From: CAYWMP01 sp964459445
GTDB taxonomy: Bacteria; Desulfobacterota; DSM-4660; Desulfatiglandales; HGW-15
Direction: 5' to 3'
Length of the DNA: 15,917 nucleotides
Assembly (NCBI GenBank): GCA_964459445.1
Contig: CAYWMP010000139.1
Coordinates: 1-15,917, forward strand
Shown here: positions 1 to 6,724 of the stretch, piece after piece
Numbering within the stretch: position 1 is the first letter of the stretch
Layout: every line of letters starts with the position of its first letter
Notes under the pieces: generated by a model
What the model was told of the DNA's origin: nothing
What the model saw: the letters and a program-made list of their open reading frames with translations, nothing else
Database searches by the model: none
Position numbers and translations under genes: made by a program

Positions 1-1034
1 TGGGCCCACACCATGAGCATGATCACGTGGTCCCAGTCGATTCCGGTTATTTTACGGTGTACATCATTAGGAGCGCCCGGACCGAATTTGGCATTCCACT
101 CTTTGATAAACTCGTGCTGCCAGGAGGGTTCCCCCCACCAGGGGTCATCGAACAGAGGAAAGCTGTTTGCGCATTTGGTAGCCTCCATATACTCTATGGG
201 CACCTTCTGCATAACGGACTCGGTGTCGATATAGTTGGCCGATATGATCCCTTTGAAGCCTTGGAGGTATAACTGCTCGATGATCAGTGTAACAAAATCG
301 GGCCAAGTAAGGTTAAGGCTGACCACATCGGGCTTGGTAGCCAAAATGGCGGTCACCACCGGTGCAAAATCAGTGGTCTCCAAAGAAAAATGCTTGTCAT
401 AAACAACGTCCCAGCCCTCAGCGATGGCTGAGCCCACTTCCCAGGCCTGGCAGGTGCGTCCGATGGTCTCGTCTTGAGAAGTGACCGCCCATCTCTTTAA
501 CGTCGGGTCATTAAATTTATGATACCAGGGCCTTAACATATCGATTCTGGGTGTTACATCCCCGCCGCCGATCAAATATGGTCTGTCCGGCATGATATCC
601 GTCGATATCAGTGTTGCATAGAAAACCTTTTTCTTGGTGAGAAACGGGTGCGTGGCGTCAGCAGGATTCCCACCAATGGCGCTGATGAATTTGACATCAT
701 GTTCCAGGACCAATTGCCTTGCGCCCTGGAGCGCCTTACTGCCGGTTGCTTCATCGTCAAAGGCATACATCTTCAGCGGGTGCCTCTTCCCCCCAACCAG
801 GAGCCCCCCTTCGGCGTTGACCCTGTCGATAAAAATCTGATTCCCGGTGAGTCCCGGCAGTCCCCATCCAGCATCGGGACCTGACAGCGCTGCGAGAAAT
901 CCGATGTTAATGGTCTCCCCTTTGGGTTCACCGGCCGCTTGGGCATTTGAACCGCCCATGATTGATAAAGCGATTATCAACGTAATCACTATAAAGACAT
1001 TCGAGACCAATTTGGTCAGTTGTTTTCTTTGCAT
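1..1034 (-). CDS. Liv-type ABC transporter substrate-binding protein, Sec-exported (partial, C-terminus beyond window)
   Basis: Reading the minus strand from ATG at 1034-1032 gives an uninterrupted frame of about 344 codons that runs off the left edge. It begins MQRKQLTKLVSNVFIVITL, a positively charged N-terminus followed by a hydrophobic stretch and an AQA-type cleavage site near residue 33, so a Sec signal peptide. The mature part starts with INIGFLAALSG, typical of type 1 periplasmic binding proteins of the branched-chain amino acid/amide class. It shares blocks such as GWGLPGL, KALQG and TTDFAPVVT with the binding protein at 12284-13558, so the two are clear paralogues. A GGAGG box lies about 9 bases before the ATG. 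The ligand is unknown; beside dimethylamine methyltransferase genes a methylated amine or amine precursor is plausible (inference). No permease or ATPase for it is visible, and these may lie to the left or be shared with livHMGF. Confidence 0.88.
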   Translation of the reverse strand, partial: MQRKQLTKLVSNVFIVITLIIALSIMGGSNAQAAGEPKGETINIGFLAALSGPDAGWGLPGLTGNQIFIDRVNAEGGLLVGGKRHPLKMYAFDDEATGSKALQGARQLVLEHDVKFISAIGGNPADATHPFLTKKKVFYATLISTDIMPDRPYLIGGGDVTPRIDMLRPWYHKFNDPTLKRWAVTSQDETIGRTCQAWEVGSAIAEGWDVVYDKHFSLETTDFAPVVTAILATKPDVVSLNLTWPDFVTLIIEQLYLQGFKGIISANYIDTESVMQKVPIEYMEATKCANSFPLFDDPWWGEPSWQHEFIKEWNAKFGPGAPNDVHRKITGIDWDHVIMLMVWA

Positions 1035-1091
1035 TCTAGCCCCCCTCCATAAAGTTGAAATGTTATGAACCCTTTCCACAAGTTTATCGAT

Positions 1092-1118
1092 CCTCAACCA
1101 CCATTTTGGTGCATGAGG
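1092..1118. promoter_or_regulatory. Inverted repeat upstream of binding-protein gene
   Basis: CCTCA (1092-1096) pairs with TGAGG (1114-1118), and CACCA (1099-1103) pairs with TGGTG (1107-1111). The two stems are separated by a symmetric 2-base internal bulge and close on a TTT loop. It lies 58-84 bases before the start of the leftward binding-protein gene. It could be an operator or part of that gene's leader RNA. Function is not known. Confidence 0.4.
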
Positions 1119-1464
1119 TTTGTCTTGTGCGGGTGCAAATAGTTAATATTGAAAGAAGTATAGCCACGCTATCCAGGCCGGGCCGATTAGGTTCTCAATG
1201 GAAATGGATCCGGTTGAGTGACATAATAACTGACTTTCTTAAGGTTTGGCTTTTTATGGAGGAAAAGACAGAAGCCCTAGAACTGGTAGGCAGACTCTAG
1301 GTCTCACACTCTTATTATCAGGCACAGGGTTGGAGAAAAAGGTTTTGAGTTCTTTGTCTTGCCTTGCTCGATTTTGTAAATGGAAGAGGGACTTGAAAAT
1401 ACACCAAAGTAATAACCCAGGGACTACATTTCGTCATGATATACTAATAAATGAAAAGGCACAA

Positions 1465-1496
1465 TTGCCATAGTCTCATAGACGATTTTATATAAT
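1465..1496 (+). promoter_or_regulatory. Possible sigma-70-type promoter for mtbCB
   Basis: TTGCCA at 1465-1470 is followed after 18 bases by TATATA at 1489-1494, which overlaps a perfect TATAAT at 1491-1496 (spacing 20). If used, it would give mtbC a leader of about 250 bases containing the two hairpins at 1613-1635 and 1686-1709. This is a motif match only. Confidence 0.3.
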
Positions 1497-1612
1497 GAAA
1501 CGGACTATTTTGGATTGGGTCGTTGACGCTCTAGTGCTTTTCTCATATGATCCATTCAGATAGAAATGACAGGCTAGAATAGTGGGGTGGTGAGCGGCGT
1601 TCGGCTTCTTAA

Positions 1613-1635
1613 AAGGGATTAAAATTAAATCCCTT
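1613..1635 (+). promoter_or_regulatory. Hairpin 1 in the mtbC leader
   Basis: AAGGGATT (1613-1620) is perfectly complementary to AATCCCTT (1628-1635) with a 7-base A/T loop. It is not followed by a T-run, so it is not a standard intrinsic terminator. It lies about 115 bases before the mtbC start. Confidence 0.4.
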
Positions 1636-1685
1636 GAACCCACGATTTGTTAAGATTTGCTTATCAAAGGATAGCCTGTGCGAAG

Positions 1686-1709
1686 GCCGAATTTCAGTAG
1701 AAATTCGGC
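1686..1709 (+). promoter_or_regulatory. Perfect 10-bp hairpin/dyad in the mtbC leader
   Basis: GCCGAATTTC (1686-1695) and GAAATTCGGC (1700-1709) are perfect inverted repeats around the 4-base loop AGTA, ending about 41 bases before the mtbC ATG. The symmetry fits either a dimeric repressor/activator operator or an mRNA leader hairpin. It does not cover the ribosome binding site. Confidence 0.5.
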
Positions 1710-1735
1710 TGATTCCACTAAACACTGTGACCAGG

Positions 1736-1745
1736 AAAGGAGGTG
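1736..1745 (+). promoter_or_regulatory. Strong Shine-Dalgarno site of mtbC
   Basis: AAAGGAGGTG ends 5 bases before ATG 1751. It decides the mtbC start: the same frame is open upstream from 1634, but that start has no ribosome site and the extra residues are not family-like. The same 10-base box with the same 5-base spacing precedes mtbB (2395-2404) and mttB (minus strand, 15324-15333). Confidence 0.85.
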
Positions 1746-1750
1746 AAAAA

Positions 1751-2395
1751 ATGGATAAGGCCGAATACATGGAGAAGGCTGAGAAGTGCGTCATGGATGC
1801 TGATGAAGATGGGGCCGTAGAATTGGCCAAGTCGTACTTGAATGACGGCCATGACGCGGTGGAGATGATTGAAAATGGCCTCTCCGTAGGAATCAGAAAA
1901 CTCGGAGATCTTTTTGATCGTGGCGAAGTCTTCCTGCCCCACCTCATCATGGCCTCCGAGGCCATGGGTGCCGCAGTAAAGGTACTTGAAGGGGCTTTGC
2001 CTCCAGAGGAGGCGGGCAAGAAGCTGGCTAAAGTTGTGCTCGGGACTATCGAAGGGGACGTGCACGACATCGGCAAAGGGATCGTTGCCACTATGTTGAG
2101 GGTCTATGGCTTCGAAGTCTTTGATCTGGGTCGGGACGTGCCAATCGACCATTTTGTGGAAAAGGCCCAGGAGGTTGACGCGGATGTTGTGGGCTCCTCA
2201 GCTCTGATGACGACAACCCAGGTGGGTCAGAAGGCCCTGGAAAAGGCCTTGAAGGACGCAGGGGTTCGGGACAAACTGAAGACCATGGTGGGCGGTGCGG
2301 CGACGACTGAACATTGGGCCGCAAAAATTGGCTCCGATCTCTGGGCCGAAAATGCTGGAGAAACTGTGACGAAGCTCAAAGAAATATTTAGTTGA
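1751..2395 (+). CDS. mtbC: Dimethylamine corrinoid protein MtbC
   Basis: A 214-residue cobalamin-binding methyl carrier, the length usual for MtbC/MttC/MtmC. It accepts the methyl group that MtbB takes from dimethylamine, on Co(I) of its corrinoid, and passes it to a downstream methyltransferase. Residues about 1-90 form the helical methionine-synthase-like cap domain (GIRKLGDLF, FLPHLIMASEAM). The B12 domain follows, with the base-off motif D103-x-H105-x-x-G108 in GDVHDIGK, then GSSALMTTT and the later TMVGGAATT glycine turn that holds the nucleotide tail. It ends with TGA 14 bases before mtbB, so the two are co-transcribed. It is closely related to MttC at the right end of the window. Assignment to dimethylamine rather than another amine rests on the adjacent mtbB. 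Confidence 0.93.
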   Translation: MDKAEYMEKAEKCVMDADEDGAVELAKSYLNDGHDAVEMIENGLSVGIRKLGDLFDRGEVFLPHLIMASEAMGAAVKVLEGALPPEEAGKKLAKVVLGTIEGDVHDIGKGIVATMLRVYGFEVFDLGRDVPIDHFVEKAQEVDADVVGSSALMTTTQVGQKALEKALKDAGVRDKLKTMVGGAATTEHWAAKIGSDLWAENAGETVTKLKEIFS

Positions 2396-2409
2396 AAGGA
2401 GGTGAAAAT

Positions 2410-3810
2410 ATGGCGAAACACCTGACTCGTCGGGGCGACGGGGCACTCATTGAGATGACCTCCGACGAACTGATGAGGGATTTTGAAGAAGGTACCGAAG
2501 ATGCCGCCGACAGGGGTAAAATACCGCCTCTATCTAAAGATGAGCTAGAGCAGCTGCTTTCTATCTTTTCCGATCCCAGCAGGTTCGTCAGTGTGGCACC
2601 GGGCGATGAGGTACCATTGACCCACGATATCGGCACGCTGCGGGTAATGGGAGATCAGGGCAATAGTGGCGTTGGCATTCCCCTTAGCCGGGTACAAGGC
2701 ATCCAGGTGCATGAAAGGGCCTTTTGCGCTGACACAATGGAGCTTGGTCATATTGATTACAGCTTCAAACCGATAAAGCCCGTCATTGCGATGGAGCAGC
2801 AGGAATTGGAAAATGCCCTATTGGTCACAATCCTTCCCCTTTTTTATGGGGCCATGCCCAATCTGGGGTTGTACTATAGTCCGGATGGACCCTTTGGAAA
2901 TCCTTCAGACCTCATGCCTGCCGGCAAAATCAAAGAAGCCCTTGAGGCCCAGGAAGGCGCCGTGGAACACGCAACCCGGGACATGATCTATATAAGTGAA
3001 CGACTCGCTGAGATCGGGTGCGACGGCATCAACTTTGATACTACAGGGGCTGCGGGCGATACCGATTTCAAGGCCACCCTGCACGCGGTGGAACATCTCA
3101 AGAAGAATACAAATCTTTGCGTTGAAGTTGGAATGGCAGGGGAGTTCGTGCTGGGCATGCATGGTGAATTCGAATATGAAGGGCAGAGGCTTGCGGGTCT
3201 CTACTGCCATGATCAGGCGAAACTTGTTGAGAAGGCCGGAGCCGATATATTCGGCCCGGTTGTAAACACAAAGCCCAGTAAATCCATGCCCTGGAACGTG
3301 TCTAGGGCAGTCACATTTGTAAAGGCCACCGTCGACCAGGCTAATATCCCAATCCATGTGAATATGGGAATGGGCGTGGGAGGGTCACCGATTTTTGAAA
3401 CCCCTCCGACCGATTCGGTAAGCCGGGCGTCCAAAGCCATGGTGGAAATTGCAAGAGTGGATGGTTTGTAGGTTGGTGTGGGAGATCCTATGGGGATGTC
3501 GATAGCACATGCAGTGGCAGCGGGAATGGGTGGAATCAGGACCGCCGGAGATCTGGTGGCCCGTATGCAGATGGCTCGCAAGATGCGAATCAACGATGCA
3601 AAAGCCTACGTTGCCGAAAAGCTGAAGGTATCCCCAGCCGACCTGTCGGACGTGCATGTCATGAGGGAGGTCCGCGAGGAGCTGGATCTCGGAATCATTA
3701 CATCCGTGCCGGGTTGTGCAAAGGGAATCGAAGCAAAAGTGCGTATCGCCGAATTGCTCGGCATTGAAATCAACAGTGTGACACGACTGCAGGAAAAAAT
3801 GAAATTTTAG
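2410..3810 (+). CDS. mtbB: Pyrrolysine-containing dimethylamine:corrinoid methyltransferase MtbB (in-frame UAG)
   Basis: Demethylates dimethylamine to monomethylamine, moving the methyl to the corrinoid of MtbC. The frame runs from ATG 2410, preceded by AAAGGAGGTG, through a TAG at 3469-3471 and ends at TAG 3808-3810. This gives 466 residues with pyrrolysine at 354, against about 467 with Pyl near 356 in Methanosarcina MtbB. Family blocks are visible on both sides of the TAG: THDIGTLR, GDQGNSGVGIP, MELGHIDYSFKP, PLFYGAMPNLGLYY, FDTTGAAGD, MGMGVGG, then VDGL-[Pyl]-VGVGDPMGM, AGDLVARM and GIITSVPG. Conserved sequence after the TAG rules out a simple nonsense mutation. The terminal codon is also TAG; reading through it would add 57 residues before TGA at 3982. 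There is no sign of a frameshift. Confidence 0.95.
3469..3471 (+). other. In-frame UAG decoded as pyrrolysine in mtbB
   Basis: TAG falls between VDGL and VGVGDPMGM, the pyrrolysine position known from archaeal MtbB, where the Pyl imine binds the amine in the active-site barrel. Context is TTG TAG GTT. The decoding tRNA (pylT) and synthetase (pylS) are not in this window. Confidence 0.93.
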
Positions 3811-3822
3811 GATTGCTACTTT

Positions 3823-3853
3823 GGCAGGTTCCGGCAAATCGCCGGAGCCTGTC
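3823..3853 (+). terminator. GC-rich hairpin just after mtbB
   Basis: Positions 3823-3835 pair with 3841-3853 over 13 base pairs, two of them G-T wobbles, around the loop AAATC. The hairpin starts 12 bases after the terminal TAG of mtbB. No T-run follows, so it may act as a 3'-end stabiliser or factor-assisted terminator rather than a strong intrinsic terminator. Confidence 0.45.
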
Positions 3854-3939
3854 CGAATTATGGCTTGAAGGCATACAACTTACCTACGCACTACTCCCTG
3901 GCCGGCCCCCTGAACGCAACATTAAAAACCAAAAGTAAT

Positions 3940-3988
3940 GACATCCGGAATCATCCGACCAGGCAATGTGCCTGGGTTCCATGATGTC
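3940..3988 (+). promoter_or_regulatory. Three-segment nested inverted repeat upstream of the DUF2284 gene
   Basis: Three complementary segment pairs are nested: GACATC (3940-3945) with GATGTC (3983-3988), GGAA (3947-3950) with TTCC (3977-3980), and CCAGGCA (3959-3965) with TGCCTGG (3969-3975) around the loop ATG. This makes a 49-base bulged hairpin about 75 bases before the next gene. It could be an RNA leader element or a protein-binding dyad. I do not recognise it as a known riboswitch. Confidence 0.4.
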
Positions 3989-4061
3989 TCTATTAGCGGA
4001 CAATTTTGGACCTGTTGATATTTTTGTGATGAATCATTACCCTAAGAAAATATGATTCCCT

Positions 4062-4691
4062 ATGACTTCAATAATCTCAGGAATCTTGAATTCCGAATTA
4101 AAGGAAATTTTATCTGACAAAATGGGAAGCAATGTAAATAATCAAGCACGGGCCGATCTCAAGGATGTTTTTGAACCAGTGGCCCGGAAATGGGACGTCG
4201 ACATTTACCCGCTGGACGTGGAAAAAGTACGTCCCTCGGAGAGTGTCAGACTAAAATGTCAGGTCCCTCTTTGCGAGTATTATGATGTCTGCAAGGTGTG
4301 TCCACCCCATATCCCAAGCGTGGCGGAATTTAAAGAGGCGCTGCAAGATTACACCGAGGCTTTTCTCGTGGTGCTTCAGGAAGATATCCAGGATATCAAT
4401 AGTTACCGAAATGACTTTGCTGCTGAATTGAAGCTAGCTGAAGCGGTATCTCAATTGGAATATGCTGCATTTGAACAGGGGCGCTACATGGCATTGGGAC
4501 TTGTGGTCGGGGGATGCAAATTGTGTGAACAATGTACCCCAACCGGCGAGCCCTGCCGTCATCCCTATAAACCGAGGCCGAGCCCCGAGGGCTTTGGTAT
4601 TGATATAACCCAATTGGCGCGGGAGGCGGGTGTCCCGGTGGAGTGGCCTCCGAGGAAAAAAGTGACCTTCATCGGGCTTGTACTTGTGTGA
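4062..4691 (+). CDS. DUF2284-family cysteine-rich (predicted metal-binding) protein
   Basis: A 209-residue soluble protein with two cysteine clusters: C-x5-C-x5-C-x2-C-P-P-H in the middle (KCQVPLCEYYDVCKVCPPH) and GGCKLCEQC...C-R-H-P followed by RPSPEGFGID near residues 150-175. This layout is that of the DUF2284 family of predicted metal or iron-sulfur binding proteins. The exact reaction is not known. I recall such proteins near corrinoid methyltransferases in anaerobes, where a role in electron transfer or corrinoid reactivation would make sense (inference). The start at ATG 4062 has only a weak purine stretch before it, so an internal start remains possible. The gene ends with TGA, 54 bases before the AAA+/VWA gene, probably in one transcript. 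Confidence 0.8.
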   Translation: MTSIISGILNSELKEILSDKMGSNVNNQARADLKDVFEPVARKWDVDIYPLDVEKVRPSESVRLKCQVPLCEYYDVCKVCPPHIPSVAEFKEALQDYTEAFLVVLQEDIQDINSYRNDFAAELKLAEAVSQLEYAAFEQGRYMALGLVVGGCKLCEQCTPTGEPCRHPYKPRPSPEGFGIDITQLAREAGVPVEWPPRKKVTFIGLVLV

Positions 4692-4745
4692 TTTTTCAAG
4701 GAAGAACAGATGATCAATCTCCCCCTATAACGAGAGAATAAACCA

Positions 4746-6602
4746 GTGAAAAAGACCAAGCATAAAAACGAAGGGATAGAGATAATCGAAATCTATCATC
4801 GAGTTGGCGATGGCGTGGTGGGCAGGGAGGAGGAGATCAAATCCATCCTGACGGCCATGGATACGGGCAAACATATCCTCCTGGAAGGGCCTCCCGGTAC
4901 CTCAAAATCGACCCTGCTGCGAATGATAGCCAAGGACGCGGGCATCCCCTTCTTTATCGTGGAAGGAAACATTGATTTGACGCCCGCAAAGCTCGTCGGA
5001 CATTTTAATCCGTCCCAGGTTATTGAAGACAGCTATCAACCAGAATACTTTGAAAAGGGTCCTCTTACGAGAGCCATGGAAGACGGAGGAATCCTTTATA
5101 TCGAAGAATTCAATAGAATGCCGGCCGATGTCTCCAATGTCCTCATTTCTCCTATGGAGGAGGGCGAGATCTCCATTCCCAGATATGGCACCGTGAAATC
5201 CGTTCGTCCCTTTACCGTGATTGCTGCTCAAAATCCCTACGATGACGTGGGCACGGTGAGGGTCAGCAGGGCCTTCATGGATCGGATTTGCCTCATAAAA
5301 ATGGACTACCAGGACGAAGAAGAGGAGCGCGAAATCGTCCGTGTCCGCACGGAAAGTGATAATCCCGAGATAATTGCCTTGGCTGTCGAGATGGTCCGAG
5401 AAACCAGGGAGCATCCCGGAATCAGACTGGGGGCCTCAATCAGAGGGGCCATCGATTTGGTAGATCTCTTTGCAGGAATGGAAAAGCTTGCCCATCAGCC
5501 TGACCTGAATATTTTGATCGCAGCCCGAATGGCCATGTCCAATAAGATCTGGCTGAGCGAGATGACGGAAAAAAGCGCCGATGACATCATAGAGGAAATC
5601 TGGGATCGCTTGAAGAGTCGATATATGAATGCCCTGGAGTCCAAAGAAGATCTCCCTGACGGCAGTATGTCTGATCAAGAGAACAATGAGGACACGTCGG
5701 ACGGGGATCGGCCGGACCAAAAAAAAAACAATGAAAACTGCGTAGGCGACCAATTTACCGATAAAGACCTGAACTTCGAATGTTCCTATTTCTACAAGGT
5801 CGCCTCCTACCTCAACGCCCACCCTGAAGAACTGCCCCAGTTCTTTGAAAAAGAGGACTCCCTTGAGGTCTTTGCCAATATTTTTACTATGCTCAAAGAG
5901 CATGTCCGTGCACTCGCCGTAAAAATAGCCAGCCGCCTTATCATCAAAATTGCCAAACAAATTGCCGATACGGGATATCGTTCCGGCAAGTTGAGGTTGG
6001 TCAATGGTATTACGGATGGCGTCGACATAGAATTGGACCATAGCCTGGAGAGGTACGCAGATGCGCCGGAGCGGGGCATTATTGATAGTCTCGTGTCCTA
6101 TACACGGCACCGGGAAAGAGAAGCCTTTGTCATGATGTTTGATCGAAGCTATTCCATGAAAGGCATGAAGATCATCCTTGCCGGCATTACGGCAGCTTCT
6201 ATTGCACAGCATTTCAAGAGAGATTATGCAATCCTCGCTTTCAGCAATGAAGTGTCCCTGTTGAAGGGGATTGATGAATCCACAGGCCCGGAGGAAGTTC
6301 TAGAAAAACTGTTTGCATTGGAACTTCAAGGGGACACGGATATCCGCCTAGCCTTGAACTCCGGTCTGGAACACATTAGCGGATTCGATCGAAAAGCAGG
6401 ACTTATCTTGACCGATGGAGCCTGGAACAGAGGCGGAGATCCCTTGGAATCCGCCGGCCGATTCGATAAACTCAGTGTCATCGGATTTCCGCCCGCCAGA
6501 CAGGAAAAAATTCGCCTCATGGCCCTTAAAGGACAGGGGGAATTTTCCTTTGTGGAAGACGAAACTCAAATAGGCGCAGCGATCATGAAGTGCTTGAACT
6601 AG
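4746..6602 (+). CDS. MoxR-type AAA+ ATPase fused to a VWA domain
   Basis: A 618-residue fusion. Residues about 20-300 are a MoxR-like AAA+ module: Walker A GPPGTSKST (48-56), Walker B ILYIEE (116-121), sensor-1 in AAQNP (N163) and a downstream arginine motif MDR. An acidic, Asn/Asp/Gln-rich linker (about 297-345) leads to a helical region and a C-terminal VWA domain with an intact metal-ion site: D466-R-S-Y-S470, T531 and D557 (LTDG). Paired MoxR/VWA proteins, including CbbQ/CbbO, NorQ/NorD and the chelatase I/D subunits, remodel or insert metal into partner enzymes using ATP. Here both parts are one chain, between mtbCB-DUF2284 and pylB. A role in maturing or reactivating the corrinoid or Pyl enzymes is inference. 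The GTG start has no strong ribosome site. It ends with TAG; readthrough would reach TAG-TAA at 6678-6683. Confidence 0.88.
   Translation: MKKTKHKNEGIEIIEIYHRVGDGVVGREEEIKSILTAMDTGKHILLEGPPGTSKSTLLRMIAKDAGIPFFIVEGNIDLTPAKLVGHFNPSQVIEDSYQPEYFEKGPLTRAMEDGGILYIEEFNRMPADVSNVLISPMEEGEISIPRYGTVKSVRPFTVIAAQNPYDDVGTVRVSRAFMDRICLIKMDYQDEEEEREIVRVRTESDNPEIIALAVEMVRETREHPGIRLGASIRGAIDLVDLFAGMEKLAHQPDLNILIAARMAMSNKIWLSEMTEKSADDIIEEIWDRLKSRYMNALESKEDLPDGSMSDQENNEDTSDGDRPDQKKNNENCVGDQFTDKDLNFECSYFYKVASYLNAHPEELPQFFEKEDSLEVFANIFTMLKEHVRALAVKIASRLIIKIAKQIADTGYRSGKLRLVNGITDGVDIELDHSLERYADAPERGIIDSLVSYTRHREREAFVMMFDRSYSMKGMKIILAGITAASIAQHFKRDYAILAFSNEVSLLKGIDESTGPEEVLEKLFALELQGDTDIRLALNSGLEHISGFDRKAGLILTDGAWNRGGDPLESAGRFDKLSVIGFPPARQEKIRLMALKGQGEFSFVEDETQIGAAIMKCLN
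5719..5728 (+). repeat. A10 homopolymer at the AAA+/VWA linker
   Basis: Ten consecutive A bases lie in the linker between the AAA+ and VWA domains (codon 325 onward). Adding one A gives a TGA within a few codons; losing one A gives a TAG after about eight codons and then a TGA. Either slip would produce an AAA-only protein of about 330 residues. Confidence 0.75.
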
Positions 6603-6724
6603 TACAATCCTTTTTTGAACCAAGGAGGGTGGATTAGAGTTTTGACAATGTTGAATGATAGCGTCATGGGCAGGCCCTAGTAAAATTTGAGAGCATATAG
6701 TTTGTAAAAGGAAAAGATGATCTT

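Larger units (their letters stand above)
1035..1750. other. Divergent intergenic region between binding-protein gene and mtbC
   Basis: These 716 bases separate the leftward binding-protein gene from the rightward mtbC gene and must hold promoters for both. It is more AT-rich than the flanks, and I see no convincing protein or tRNA in it; the short open frames have no supporting ribosome site or recognisable family. It contains three clear inverted repeats (1092-1118, 1613-1635, 1686-1709) and one possible promoter (about 1465-1496), each listed separately. Confidence 0.7.

Noticed and set aside
13..1068. Several plus-strand open frames in 13-1068
   Set aside because: They are antisense to the continuous minus-strand binding-protein gene, overlap one another and resemble no family.
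1264..1334. tRNA-like stretch with a CTCTAGG loop (CTA anticodon, 1292-1298), which raised the idea of tRNA-Pyl
   Set aside because: Only three base pairs flank the loop, no acceptor stem or CCA end can be formed at tRNA length, and the T arm is missing.
1055..1473. Overlapping small plus-strand frames of 81 and 75 codons in the divergent intergenic region
   Set aside because: They have no ribosome site, no recognisable domain, and overlap likely control elements.
1634..1750. Upstream extension of the mtbC frame
   Set aside because: There is no ribosome site, the extra residues are not family-like, and a hairpin lies within it; the strong site before ATG 1751 is decisive.
1500..1750. Cobalamin riboswitch before mtbC, suggested by CACTGTGACC near 1723
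   Set aside because: The conserved B12-box context and the other core segments are not recognisable; two simple hairpins alone do not support it.
3469..3471. Reading mtbB and mttB as pseudogenes broken by a nonsense codon
   Set aside because: Both TAGs sit at the known pyrrolysine site, conserved protein continues in frame after them, total lengths match the families, and pylB is present.
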